DNA from: Microvirga tunisiensis | GTDB taxonomy: Bacteria; Pseudomonadota; Alphaproteobacteria; Rhizobiales; Beijerinckiaceae | NCBI RefSeq assembly: GCF_009296175.1 | Contig: NZ_VOSK01000004.1 | Coordinates: forward strand, 55,702 to 119,701 | Direction of reading: 5' to 3' | Length of the DNA stretch: 64,000 nucleotides | Part shown: in pieces, positions 57,570-64,000 of the stretch | Layout of the letters: each line of letters starts with the position of its first letter | How positions within the stretch are numbered: position 1 is the stretch's first letter | The notes under the pieces: model-generated | Seen by the model: the letters and a program-made list of their open reading frames with translations, nothing else | Databases searched by the model: none | What the model was told of the DNA's origin: nothing | Translations under genes and position numbers: made by a program

Positions 57570-57884
57570 ATGAAAAAGCTTTTGGTGACGATCAGCGTAG
57601 CTCTCTTGGCCGCGACATCCTTCAGTGGCGCGGTGGATGCCCGCCCCGGTAAGGGCCATGCCTACGGCTATTACAAAAACCACAAGGCCCAGCGCTACTA
57701 CGTTCAGAGACGGAACAACAACAATGCCGCGATTGCGGCCGGTGTGACCGGTGCGATCCTTGGCGGGGCGCTCGCTGCGACGGCCCGGCCGACCTACCGG
57801 ACCTATGACAGGCCTCGCTACAGGGCCTACGAGGCGCCCCGACGGACCTATTATCGAGAAGAGTACTACGACGACGGGTACTGA
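57570..57884 (+). CDS. Exported tyrosine- and arginine-rich glycine-zipper-like protein
   Basis: A 104-residue protein with a signal peptide (about 1-22), a Tyr/Lys/Asn segment (GYYKNHKAQRYYVQRRNNNN), a hydrophobic GVTGAILGGALAA zipper, and a Tyr/Arg-rich tail. The zipper may insert in or line the outer membrane. The ATG at 57570 is 7 nt from aggag; the ATG at 57564 is only 1 nt from it. No defined function. Confidence 0.65.
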   Translation: MKKLLVTISVALLAATSFSGAVDARPGKGHAYGYYKNHKAQRYYVQRRNNNNAAIAAGVTGAILGGALAATARPTYRTYDRPRYRAYEAPRRTYYREEYYDDGY

Positions 57885-57927
57885 CCCGGATCGGAAGAGC
57901 GCCTTCGGGCACTCTTCCTTTACGCCG

Positions 57928-58212
57928 TCAGCGCCGCAGATTCCCGACTGAGATGACGGCCCGCAAGGGGCCGTATTCCGTCTGCTTCCTCACGTCCAGC
58001 TGGACACGACCGCTCGCCTGCGTCCGGTAGGAGTCGGAGGAGCGAACACGCGATGAGCCGATCGCCGTCTCCGCCCGCACTCGACCGCTGACCCGCACGC
58101 AGGTATCGGAGGCCTGAAGCATCGCAAAGCCGGGCGGGCAGGACGAGGCCGCCTGCGCCTGACCGGTCGCCGCAAGGCTGGAAAGAATGAGGGCGAGGAC
58201 GCATCGCTTCAT
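57928..58212 (-). CDS. Small exported protein resembling the start of a porin (Porin_2)
   Basis: A 94-residue protein with a signal peptide (about 1-21). The mature part contains CPPGFAMLQASDTCVRVSGRVRAE, the disulfide-bearing first strand pattern of Hyphomicrobiales porins (CxxGFxxIPGTDTCLRVSGxVR), then a second strand (RTQASGRVQLDVRKQTEYGPLRAV). Full porins are about 350-500 residues; this stops after two strands. The C-terminus ends at VGNLRR with no downstream continuation in the same frame seen, so it is a natural short form or an old truncation. Confidence 0.65.
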   Translation of the reverse strand: MKRCVLALILSSLAATGQAQAASSCPPGFAMLQASDTCVRVSGRVRAETAIGSSRVRSSDSYRTQASGRVQLDVRKQTEYGPLRAVISVGNLRR

Positions 58213-58272
58213 AGCAAGCTTGAGTTTAGCCGTCCCTGTCCGCCCGTGGCAAGGCGATCGCCTCTGCCGAAC

Positions 58273-58824
58273 TCAAACGCCGCCCGAGCCACTCCGGCGT
58301 CCATAGGATTTGGCAACGTCCACCCGGTCCACCTCCACGTGGAACTGTTCGGCCTTGGGGCTGTAATCCCGGATCGCGCCGATGCCATAGCGATAGGCGA
58401 GTTCGCCGCCGAGCCAGCCGCTGAACAGGAGGAGAACGGTCTGAATGCCGGACAGCCAGATGCCCCAGCCCTGGACCCCGGCCGCCGGATCGTCCAGGCG
58501 GACGCCGACATTGATGAGGGCCAACGCGACCACCACGAGATTGGCCACCATATGCGCCCAGGAGACCCATACGTTGCGCACCCGGTCGATCGTCACGAAA
58601 TCGATCAGGCCCGGAACGGCGGCAACGAGAGCGGTGGCAATGCCGGCGATCAGGAGCCAGTAGGAGACCAGGGCCCAGAAGGGATCCTGGACGGCGAGGA
58701 AGGCGATGTCGGTTCCCAAAGCCCCGATCAGGAATGCGACGGGGAAGACAATCAGCATGTGGTGGAGCGGATGGCCGGCGATCGCCGCCGTGCTCTGGAC
58801 GCCATGACGATGGTACATGCCCAT
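58273..58824 (-). CDS. DUF2231 membrane protein
   Basis: A 183-residue membrane protein with four hydrophobic helices. It opens MGMYHRHGVQSTAAIAGHPLHHMLIVFPVAFL, with the HPxHHMLI pattern of DUF2231, a family of heme-binding-like four-helix membrane proteins of unknown function. The ATG at 58824 has gaggga 8 nt upstream; the open frame extends 48 nt further. Divergent from the GGDEF gene. Confidence 0.8.
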   Translation of the reverse strand: MGMYHRHGVQSTAAIAGHPLHHMLIVFPVAFLIGALGTDIAFLAVQDPFWALVSYWLLIAGIATALVAAVPGLIDFVTIDRVRNVWVSWAHMVANLVVVALALINVGVRLDDPAAGVQGWGIWLSGIQTVLLLFSGWLGGELAYRYGIGAIRDYSPKAEQFHVEVDRVDVAKSYGRRSGSGGV

Positions 58825-59036
58825 GTAGTTCTCCCTCTCGGATGCTGCGTGAGGGAAAAATGCTCCGACCATACCTTCGTTCCCGGCGCTTTCTTTCCCT
58901 GTCCGCCGATCCGTCGCAGAGCGGGGTTCTGGACATCGCGAGGCAGGTGGGAGATAGCGCAGGTATTCATTCCCTACGGGATGGGCCGTGGGGATTCGTC
59001 TGCGGCCGTCTCGCCGAACTCCATGCAGCCGCTTCT

Positions 59037-60161
59037 ATGGTCCTTGATCCTGCCACGCTCACCGTCGCCTTCGTGTTGCTTTCGGCAGTGCTTGGAACGT
59101 TGTTGCTTTTCTCCTGGGTGCTGAACCGCAAGGTCCAGGCTCTCGCCTGGTGGGGCAGCGCCTTCTGGTTCATTGCCTTAGGAATTGGATCGGCCAATCT
59201 GGCGCAGGGCCAGCCGGCTTACGCCATTCTGCTCGTGGCGAACGCCTTGGCCTTGCTGTGTTATGGTGTCCTGTATACGGGCTGCAGGATCTTCAATGGT
59301 CGCTCGGCGCCTTCAACGGCGACGCTTGCCGGCGTGGCTGTCTGGGTCGGCGCATTTCCGTTCATCTATAGCTCGCACGGCTACAGGCTGATCGTCGCGT
59401 CGCTGATCACCTTTGCGTATTCGGCACTTTCGGCGTGGGAACTCGGACGCTATGCGCCACGGCCTCTGGCCTCCTCGCGTGTCGCGGTCGTGCTTCTGCT
59501 GGGGCTTGCCATCTTCAATCTGTCCCGTGGAACGCTCGGGATCGCCCTGACCTCCGTCTCCTGGATCGATACCTTCGCCAGCCGGTGGTCGCCGTCCATG
59601 GCACTCCTGCTGGTCATGTTCGGGCCGACGCTGGCCTTCATGTTTCTATCCATGGCCAAGGAGAAGGTCGAATTCGAGTACAAGCAAGCAGCTCTCGTCG
59701 ATCCGCTGACCGGCGTTCCCAACCGGCGCGCCTTCATGCAGAACGCTTCCCTTCTCCTCGGCCGGCTCGGCAACAGGCCGGCGAGCTGCCTGCTGTTCGA
59801 TCTCGACAACTTCAAGGCCCTCAACGACGGCTACGGACACGATGCCGGCGACCGCATTCTGACGATCTTCGGTGAGGTGCTGGCGAGCCATCTGCCACAA
59901 GGCACCTTCGGCCGCTTGGGCGGAGAGGAATTCGGCGCGATCCTGCCGCTGGCTTCCCGCGAGGCGCCTCTCCTGGCGGACCGGATCCGGCATGCCTTCT
60001 CCACGGTCGGGGCAAACACTCTGGGCGGTTCGGCCGCGGTGACCGTCAGCGTCGGCTGCATTACGGCAACAGGCATCGATGCCGGAACGCTGCTCCGGCG
60101 CGCCGATGCCGCGCTTTATCAAGCCAAGCGCGGCGGCCGCAATATCGTTATCGCGGCCTGA
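59037..60161 (+). CDS. Membrane diguanylate cyclase (GGDEF)
   Basis: A 374-residue protein: about six N-terminal membrane helices (1-200), then a GGDEF domain (DPLTGVPNRRAFM to the end). The active-site loop is GRLGGEEF near residue 310 (GGEEF, catalytically competent), with the preceding DLDNFKALNDGYGHDAGD Mg/GTP-binding motif; it makes cyclic di-GMP. An inhibitory RxxD site is not evident five residues ahead of GGEEF (sequence QGTFGR). The start at ATG 59037 suits the helix layout; the open frame extends to 58734. It converges on the epimerase gene with 18 nt between. Confidence 0.88.
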   Translation: MVLDPATLTVAFVLLSAVLGTLLLFSWVLNRKVQALAWWGSAFWFIALGIGSANLAQGQPAYAILLVANALALLCYGVLYTGCRIFNGRSAPSTATLAGVAVWVGAFPFIYSSHGYRLIVASLITFAYSALSAWELGRYAPRPLASSRVAVVLLLGLAIFNLSRGTLGIALTSVSWIDTFASRWSPSMALLLVMFGPTLAFMFLSMAKEKVEFEYKQAALVDPLTGVPNRRAFMQNASLLLGRLGNRPASCLLFDLDNFKALNDGYGHDAGDRILTIFGEVLASHLPQGTFGRLGGEEFGAILPLASREAPLLADRIRHAFSTVGANTLGGSAAVTVSVGCITATGIDAGTLLRRADAALYQAKRGGRNIVIAA

Positions 60162-60179
60162 TCGGGCGGGTCCGATGCC

Positions 60180-61910
60180 CTAGACGACGAAGAAGTCGTG
60201 ATGGGTCAGGGCAAGGCCCTTCTTGAGCTGTGCGAATTCCACCGGCTTGCGTGAGCCCGACCCGTCGGCATCGTAGGAGAGGATGCCGGTCTTCTTGTTG
60301 TAGAGGATGTAGTCGTTCTGGTCCTTGGGCCTGTTTCCCGCGTTGAAGAACTCCGCATTGAGCTCGGTGGGATGGGTGGACGAACCCGGTCCGAGCTTCC
60401 GGAAGATGGCGTTGACGAGCCAGATCGAGTCGTCCCGCACCGAATAATTCGTGATCGTATCGAAATTGACCTTCCGATCCGTCGTGGCGCTCCCGAGCTT
60501 CGAGCTGAAGATGAAGACGTCACGGCCTGCATCGCCGCTCAGAATGTCGTTGCTGGCGCCGCCGTTGAGGCTGTCGTGGCCGTTCCCGCCGAAGACATAG
60601 TCCTTGCCCGTATCCCCATAGAGCTTGTCGTTGCCTCCATCCCCGAAGACGAAGTCGTTGCCGCCCATACCCCGGATCGTATCGTTGCCCGAACGGCCGC
60701 TCAGACCCTCATCCTGCCCGGTGCCTCTGAAAGAGTTGGACTTGGCGCTTCCGATCCAAGTCTGCTGTGATGTGAAGATCGCGCCGGAATCCACACCGTA
60801 GATCACATTGCCGAGCAGGCGGATGCCGCTGGGGCCGGCCAGGGTGTTCGTCTGCTCCTCGCGGATCCCGTAGCGCGCGTCGATCGCCCCGTCGGAGTAG
60901 ATCGTGTTGTTCAGGATCTGCGTGTTGGTCGAATAGTACGTCAGCCCGGTGGTCGTATCGAGGCGCATGCGGATGCTGATCTCGTCGAACTGGTTGTCTC
61001 CGGCCTGCGCGTTGTTGAAGATGTGGCTGTTCTGAATGATGCTGCCGGTCGATCCTTCGATCCGGACGCCGCTGCCCTGGTTGCCGAAGATCATGGCGCC
61101 GTCGACGATGACGTTGGCGGCCATGTTGAGCAGGACGCCGTCCTTGACGTTGGCGTAGTACTGGCCGCCGACGATCTGGACATTGCTCGGCCAAGCTATG
61201 TTTTCCGATCCGCGCTGCACGACCACGCCTGTCGACCCGTTGCCGTAGGCGATGTTGTCCTGCAGGAGGAGCCCGGTCGTCGTGGTGGTGATGTTGAAGC
61301 CGTGCCGGTCGTTGCCGTAGGCGATGTTGTTCCTGTAGATGCCGTTGACGATGTAATCGGCCACGAAGCCGTCGAGCCCGTTGCCGTGCGACACGCTGCT
61401 CTCGATCGTCAGGCGCAGGGTCTGCTCATGCGGGTCGAAGCCATAGCCCGAGCAATCCATCACCTCCACGCGAGCCACGTGGATGTCGCTATCCTGCTGC
61501 GTACTTCCAGGTTTGACACCCGTATAGAAGCCGTCGATCTTGCCGGTCGTGGCGTCGCGATTTCCGTCGATGGTGAGATCGAACAGGCCCACATTGCTTG
61601 TCACTTGATCGAATGGAGTGCGCACCACGCCGGTGATGTTGCCCGTCGATTCGTCGGCAACCTTGAGGATCGTCTGGCCCATGCCGGCACCCTGCAAGGC
61701 CGTGCCAGTGAGCAGTTCGACCGCACCGTCGCTCTTGTCGCCATTGCCTTTGACGAGCAGGGTGCCCGCCGGCAGAACGACCGTCACACGGCCCGTGGAA
61801 GGATTGTAGGCATCGCTGGCCGCTTTGACGGCTGCATTGATGGCAGCGGTATCGTCCTTCGCATCATTCGCAATAGCACCAAATTCCGAAGCATAGAAAC
61901 GCAAAGCCAT
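60180..61910 (-). CDS. AlgE-type mannuronan C5-epimerase (secreted, calcium-dependent)
   Basis: A 576-residue protein: an N-terminal right-handed beta-helix A module (about 1-385) and a C-terminal R module of RTX nonapeptides (about 395-480, e.g. GGNDFVFGDGGNDKLYG) plus the secretion-like tail ending HHDFFVV. The A module keeps AlgE residues Y156, D159, H161 and D185 (SGYGFDPHEQT; GLDGFVADY), matching Y149/D152/H154/D178 of AlgE4 in spacing, and long stretches such as NDRHGFN, DGNRDxTxGK and GVVVQRGSENIAWPSNVQI resemble it. Such enzymes turn mannuronate into guluronate within alginate, outside the cell. No alginate synthesis gene is in the window. The ATG at 61910 has agagga 7 nt upstream. 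Confidence 0.88.
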   Translation of the reverse strand: MALRFYASEFGAIANDAKDDTAAINAAVKAASDAYNPSTGRVTVVLPAGTLLVKGNGDKSDGAVELLTGTALQGAGMGQTILKVADESTGNITGVVRTPFDQVTSNVGLFDLTIDGNRDATTGKIDGFYTGVKPGSTQQDSDIHVARVEVMDCSGYGFDPHEQTLRLTIESSVSHGNGLDGFVADYIVNGIYRNNIAYGNDRHGFNITTTTTGLLLQDNIAYGNGSTGVVVQRGSENIAWPSNVQIVGGQYYANVKDGVLLNMAANVIVDGAMIFGNQGSGVRIEGSTGSIIQNSHIFNNAQAGDNQFDEISIRMRLDTTTGLTYYSTNTQILNNTIYSDGAIDARYGIREEQTNTLAGPSGIRLLGNVIYGVDSGAIFTSQQTWIGSAKSNSFRGTGQDEGLSGRSGNDTIRGMGGNDFVFGDGGNDKLYGDTGKDYVFGGNGHDSLNGGASNDILSGDAGRDVFIFSSKLGSATTDRKVNFDTITNYSVRDDSIWLVNAIFRKLGPGSSTHPTELNAEFFNAGNRPKDQNDYILYNKKTGILSYDADGSGSRKPVEFAQLKKGLALTHHDFFVV

Positions 61911-62553
61911 GCAGACAATCCTCTGTCGAAAAAGGAAGACAGCCTGCTTAACCAGCTTTGAGCAATTTTTTGTGGGTTATTCCTGAGGATTGACCGGCAT
62001 AGGAGGTAGTCATCATGAAGGTGATGGTGACTTACTCATAGGTTAAGAAGCTACTCTAAAGTTTATTGAGCGAACAATTCGGAGAGGCGTTGCGATGATG
62101 TCCGGTCCATCATACCGGCCCGCAAGTCTGAAAATGTCGCTAGCTGCCTCAAAGATGGGCATGGCGAGAGGAAATCATCAGCATTGAGCGTCCTTTCATC
62201 GAATGGTTCGCGGACATAGCCTGCCATCGTCATCGACAGCTCAATGAGACGCTGTTGCGCAGGGAAGATGATCGATCCTATTGCTCACGAAGGACATCGA
62301 CGATGAATCGTTCCACCTCTGCAAATCTTTCCATGCCTCAGCGGACATTGCCGCGCGCCATACGCAGTGGACGGTCATGGATCACGTTCGACACGGATGT
62401 GACGCAGCTCTGAGCGAGCACCTTCTGTATAAATGGCGGGCTGAAAGCAATCGTTTCCGGAAAACAACTATAACTGCCATGTCTCGTAACCTGTGTTAAC
62501 GCGCTCAAGCTCAGGGCGTGTAGTCTGCAGTCAGAAAAAGGTGAGGAACTGCC
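61911..62553. other. Intergenic region with a short SD-preceded ORF
   Basis: 643 nt, AT-richer than the window average. It contains an 8-residue frame (62015-62041) after a perfect aggagg, and a weakly GC-biased open frame on the plus strand (about 62140-62413) with no start and no recognised family. The rest appears non-coding. Confidence 0.5.
62015..62041 (+). CDS. 8-residue ORF with a strong ribosome site (gene remnant or leader)
   Basis: The frame reads MKVMVTYS and stops, 8 nt after an exact aggagg (62001-62006). It is too short to be a gene; it could be a regulatory leader or the start of a gene truncated by decay. Confidence 0.3.
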   Translation: MKVMVTYS

Positions 62554-62769
62554 ATGCCTCGCTATCATTTTCACGTTCAGCATGGGGATCGGTTCATCCT
62601 GGATAGGGAAGGTGTCGACCTGCCGAACTTGAGAACAGCGCGGGGAGAGGAGTCTCTGGCCGCTCAGGCGTCCTGGGAGCATGTGTGGTGCTTTATCCAG
62701 AGCTTGCCCAACAGAACCACTGTCATTACGGACGAGTCAGGTCGGATTGTCTTTGTTCTTTCTCTGTAG
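62554..62769 (+). CDS. DUF6894 small protein, copy 1
   Basis: A 71-residue protein opening MPRYHFHVQHGDRFILDREGVDLP, the DUF6894 pattern. The C-terminus (TVITDESGRIVFVLSL) matches the family's closing strand. Function unknown; such genes are numerous in Hyphomicrobiales. It has gaggaa 4 nt before the ATG. Confidence 0.85.
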   Translation: MPRYHFHVQHGDRFILDREGVDLPNLRTARGEESLAAQASWEHVWCFIQSLPNRTTVITDESGRIVFVLSL

Positions 62770-62852
62770 CGTGTGCTTCCACACCGCAAAAAGTGCGGTC
62801 CGGGTGAGTATTCCATCATCGTCAGACGATCGCTGCAACAGAGGGGAACGAG

Positions 62853-63068
62853 ATGCCCCGTTACTACTTCCATCTCCGCTCGAAGGAGCAGTTCATCTGG
62901 GATAAGGAAGGGGTCGATCTGCCAGATCCCGTCATCGCCCGAGGGGCCGCCGACAAGGCTGCGGCCGAGCTCCGTGGCGGCCTGCTGCATGAAAGCACGC
63001 AGGTATGCTCTTGGGTCGTCGCAGTCACGGATGAGGGTGACCAACTCATTCACGTCACGTCGCTCTAG
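62853..63068 (+). CDS. DUF6894 small protein, copy 2
   Basis: A 71-residue paralogue of the previous gene, about half identical (MPRYYFHLRSKEQFIWDKEG, VDLPDPVIARG, VAVTDEGDQLIHVTSL), 83 nt after it, suggesting tandem duplication. gaggggaa precedes the ATG. The hydrophobic core is alike while the central helix differs. Confidence 0.85.
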   Translation: MPRYYFHLRSKEQFIWDKEGVDLPDPVIARGAADKAAAELRGGLLHESTQVCSWVVAVTDEGDQLIHVTSL

Positions 63069-63081
63069 TTGTTTGGTGGCG

Positions 63082-63107
63082 GAACGTTGTTGGGATCGGG
63101 TGCGTTA
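63082..63107 (+). promoter_or_regulatory. EcfG-type general-stress promoter upstream of the IS481 transposase
   Basis: GGAAC (63082-63086), a 17-nt spacer and CGTT (63104-63107), also an exact consensus match. It lies 69 nt before the transposase start. Whether it belongs to the element or to host DNA depends on the unresolved left end of the IS. Confidence 0.6.
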
Positions 63108-63176
63108 CGCCATTGAGGAGTACACTTGGCGCTTTGACGGCCTGCGACGCCGAGCTTCTCACCGCAGGAGGACGTG

Positions 63177-64000
63177 ATGCACTCCCTTCATCCGCAAGCC
63201 CGCACCACCCCCGCTGTCCGCCAGGAGATCGCCCGCTCGAGAGAGCCCACCGGCGTGCTGGCCCAGCGCTTCAGCGTGAGCACCGAGACCATCCGCAAGT
63301 GGCGCAAGCGCGGAGCCCAGGACTGCCAGGACCATAGCAGCCGGCCGCACAAGCTGCCCTGGAAGGCCACCGAGGAAGAGCGCGCCATCGTCTGTGCCCT
63401 GCGCCAGGCCACCGGCTTTCCGCTCGACGATCTGACCTTCATCGTCACGCATTTCCTGCCGCATCTCAACCGCGATGCCGTCTACCGCATCCTCAAGGCC
63501 GAGGGTCTGGGACGATTGCCCCCGGCGCAGCAGCGCCAGCGCCGGAGCGGCACGTTCAAGGACTATGATCTCGGCTTCGTGCACATCGACATCAAGCACC
63601 TGCCCAAGCTGCAGACCGCCGACGGGGAGCGCCGCAAGCGCTATTTGTATGTGGCCATCGACCGCTGCTCGCGCTGGGTGCACCTGGCCGTCAAGGACGA
63701 TGAGCTGGCCACCAGCGCGGTCGCCTTCCTGAAAGAGGCGGTGCGCGCCTTCCCCTTCAAGGTCACGCACGTCCTGACGGATCGAGGATCCTGCTTCACG
63801 GCGGATGCTTTCGAGGACGCCTGCCGCCAGCTGAAGCTGGAGCACCGCAAGACCAAGCCCTACACGCCGCAGACCAATGGTCTCGTGGAGCGCTTCAACG
63901 GGCGGGTGCAGCGCGAGGTGCTGGGCATCACCATCTACAGCCATCGGGACCTCGAGACGCTGCTCAAGGGCTTCAATCAGGCCTATAACAGAAGACGTCA
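63177..64000 (+). mobile_element. IS481-family transposase (3' end cut by the window)
   Basis: The frame is open to the last base. It encodes an N-terminal helix-turn-helix region (AVRQEIARSREPTGVLAQRF, then SVSTETIRKWRKRGAQ) and a DDE integrase core: D in FVHIDIKHLPK, D in HVLTDRGSCFTAD, E in QTNGLVERFNG, in IS481 order and spacing. A perfect aggagg precedes the ATG. The element lies just after the DUF6894 pair; its left inverted repeat could not be located and the right end is outside the window. Confidence 0.88.

Noticed and set aside
61023..61961. 312-residue plus-strand frame over the epimerase
   Set aside because: Antisense of the AlgE-type gene, whose catalytic residues confirm the minus-strand reading.
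62281..62499. 72-residue plus-strand frame
   Set aside because: TTG start without ribosome site and no recognised pattern; competing frames in the same DNA are equally open.

Overview
The window looks like a chromosomal segment of a high-GC alphaproteobacterium of the order Hyphomicrobiales, most like Microvirga or Methylobacterium. This rests on gene content and synteny (erpA-dgt-argS-SPOR-nagZ-scpAB-tatABC-serS-surE-pcm-nlpD-like-yajC-secDF), HdaA beside ppk/ppx, two EcfG-type stress promoters, paired DUF6894 genes and DUF1127. The genus is an inference; there is no rRNA gene here.

Layout. 0-8 kb: glutathione transferases, a GNAT, small exported proteins, ndk, a cytoplasmic molybdopterin oxidoreductase, a 64-residue peptide with a double-glycine leader, and a lytic transglycosylase. 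8-17 kb: purMN, a CDP-alcohol phosphatidyltransferase, an AI-2E-type permease, and hdaA-ppk-ppx in a tightly coupled run, then a 2OG-Fe(II) oxygenase. 17-22.7 kb (minus strand): HlyD adaptor and C39 peptidase/ABC exporter followed by RNase D, plus a WYL-like orphan. 23.1-24.2 kb is gene-poor. 24-32 kb: aspS, a glycosyltransferase, a hexapeptide acetyltransferase, the MaeB malic enzyme, and a large unrecognised exported protein. 32-54 kb: the conserved core (FeS insertion, dGTPase, tRNA synthetases, chromosome segregation, Tat and Sec export, NDUFAF3-like and NDUFAF6-like proteins, TrmFO). 54-64 kb is accessory: a frameshifted RTX protein, a strongly basic exported protein under an EcfG promoter, a mini-porin, a diguanylate cyclase, an AlgE-type mannuronan C5-epimerase, DUF6894 pairs, and an IS481 element running off the end.

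How it works together. Most of the window is housekeeping, arranged in overlapping cistrons that suggest translational coupling. Three themes stand out. (i) Export: Tat, Sec and a bacteriocin-type exporter are all here, with a candidate double-glycine substrate 13 kb away. (ii) A calcium-binding, surface-polymer module near the right end: an AlgE homologue with all four catalytic residues, next to a GGDEF enzyme and close to a second RTX protein with the same C-terminal motif. (iii) A family of paired palindromes in eight intergenic spaces, six of them between convergent genes, suggesting a role at mRNA 3' ends. A second, unrelated palindromic element lies upstream of argS and serS in opposite orientations. 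No tRNA, rRNA, CRISPR array or riboswitch was found.
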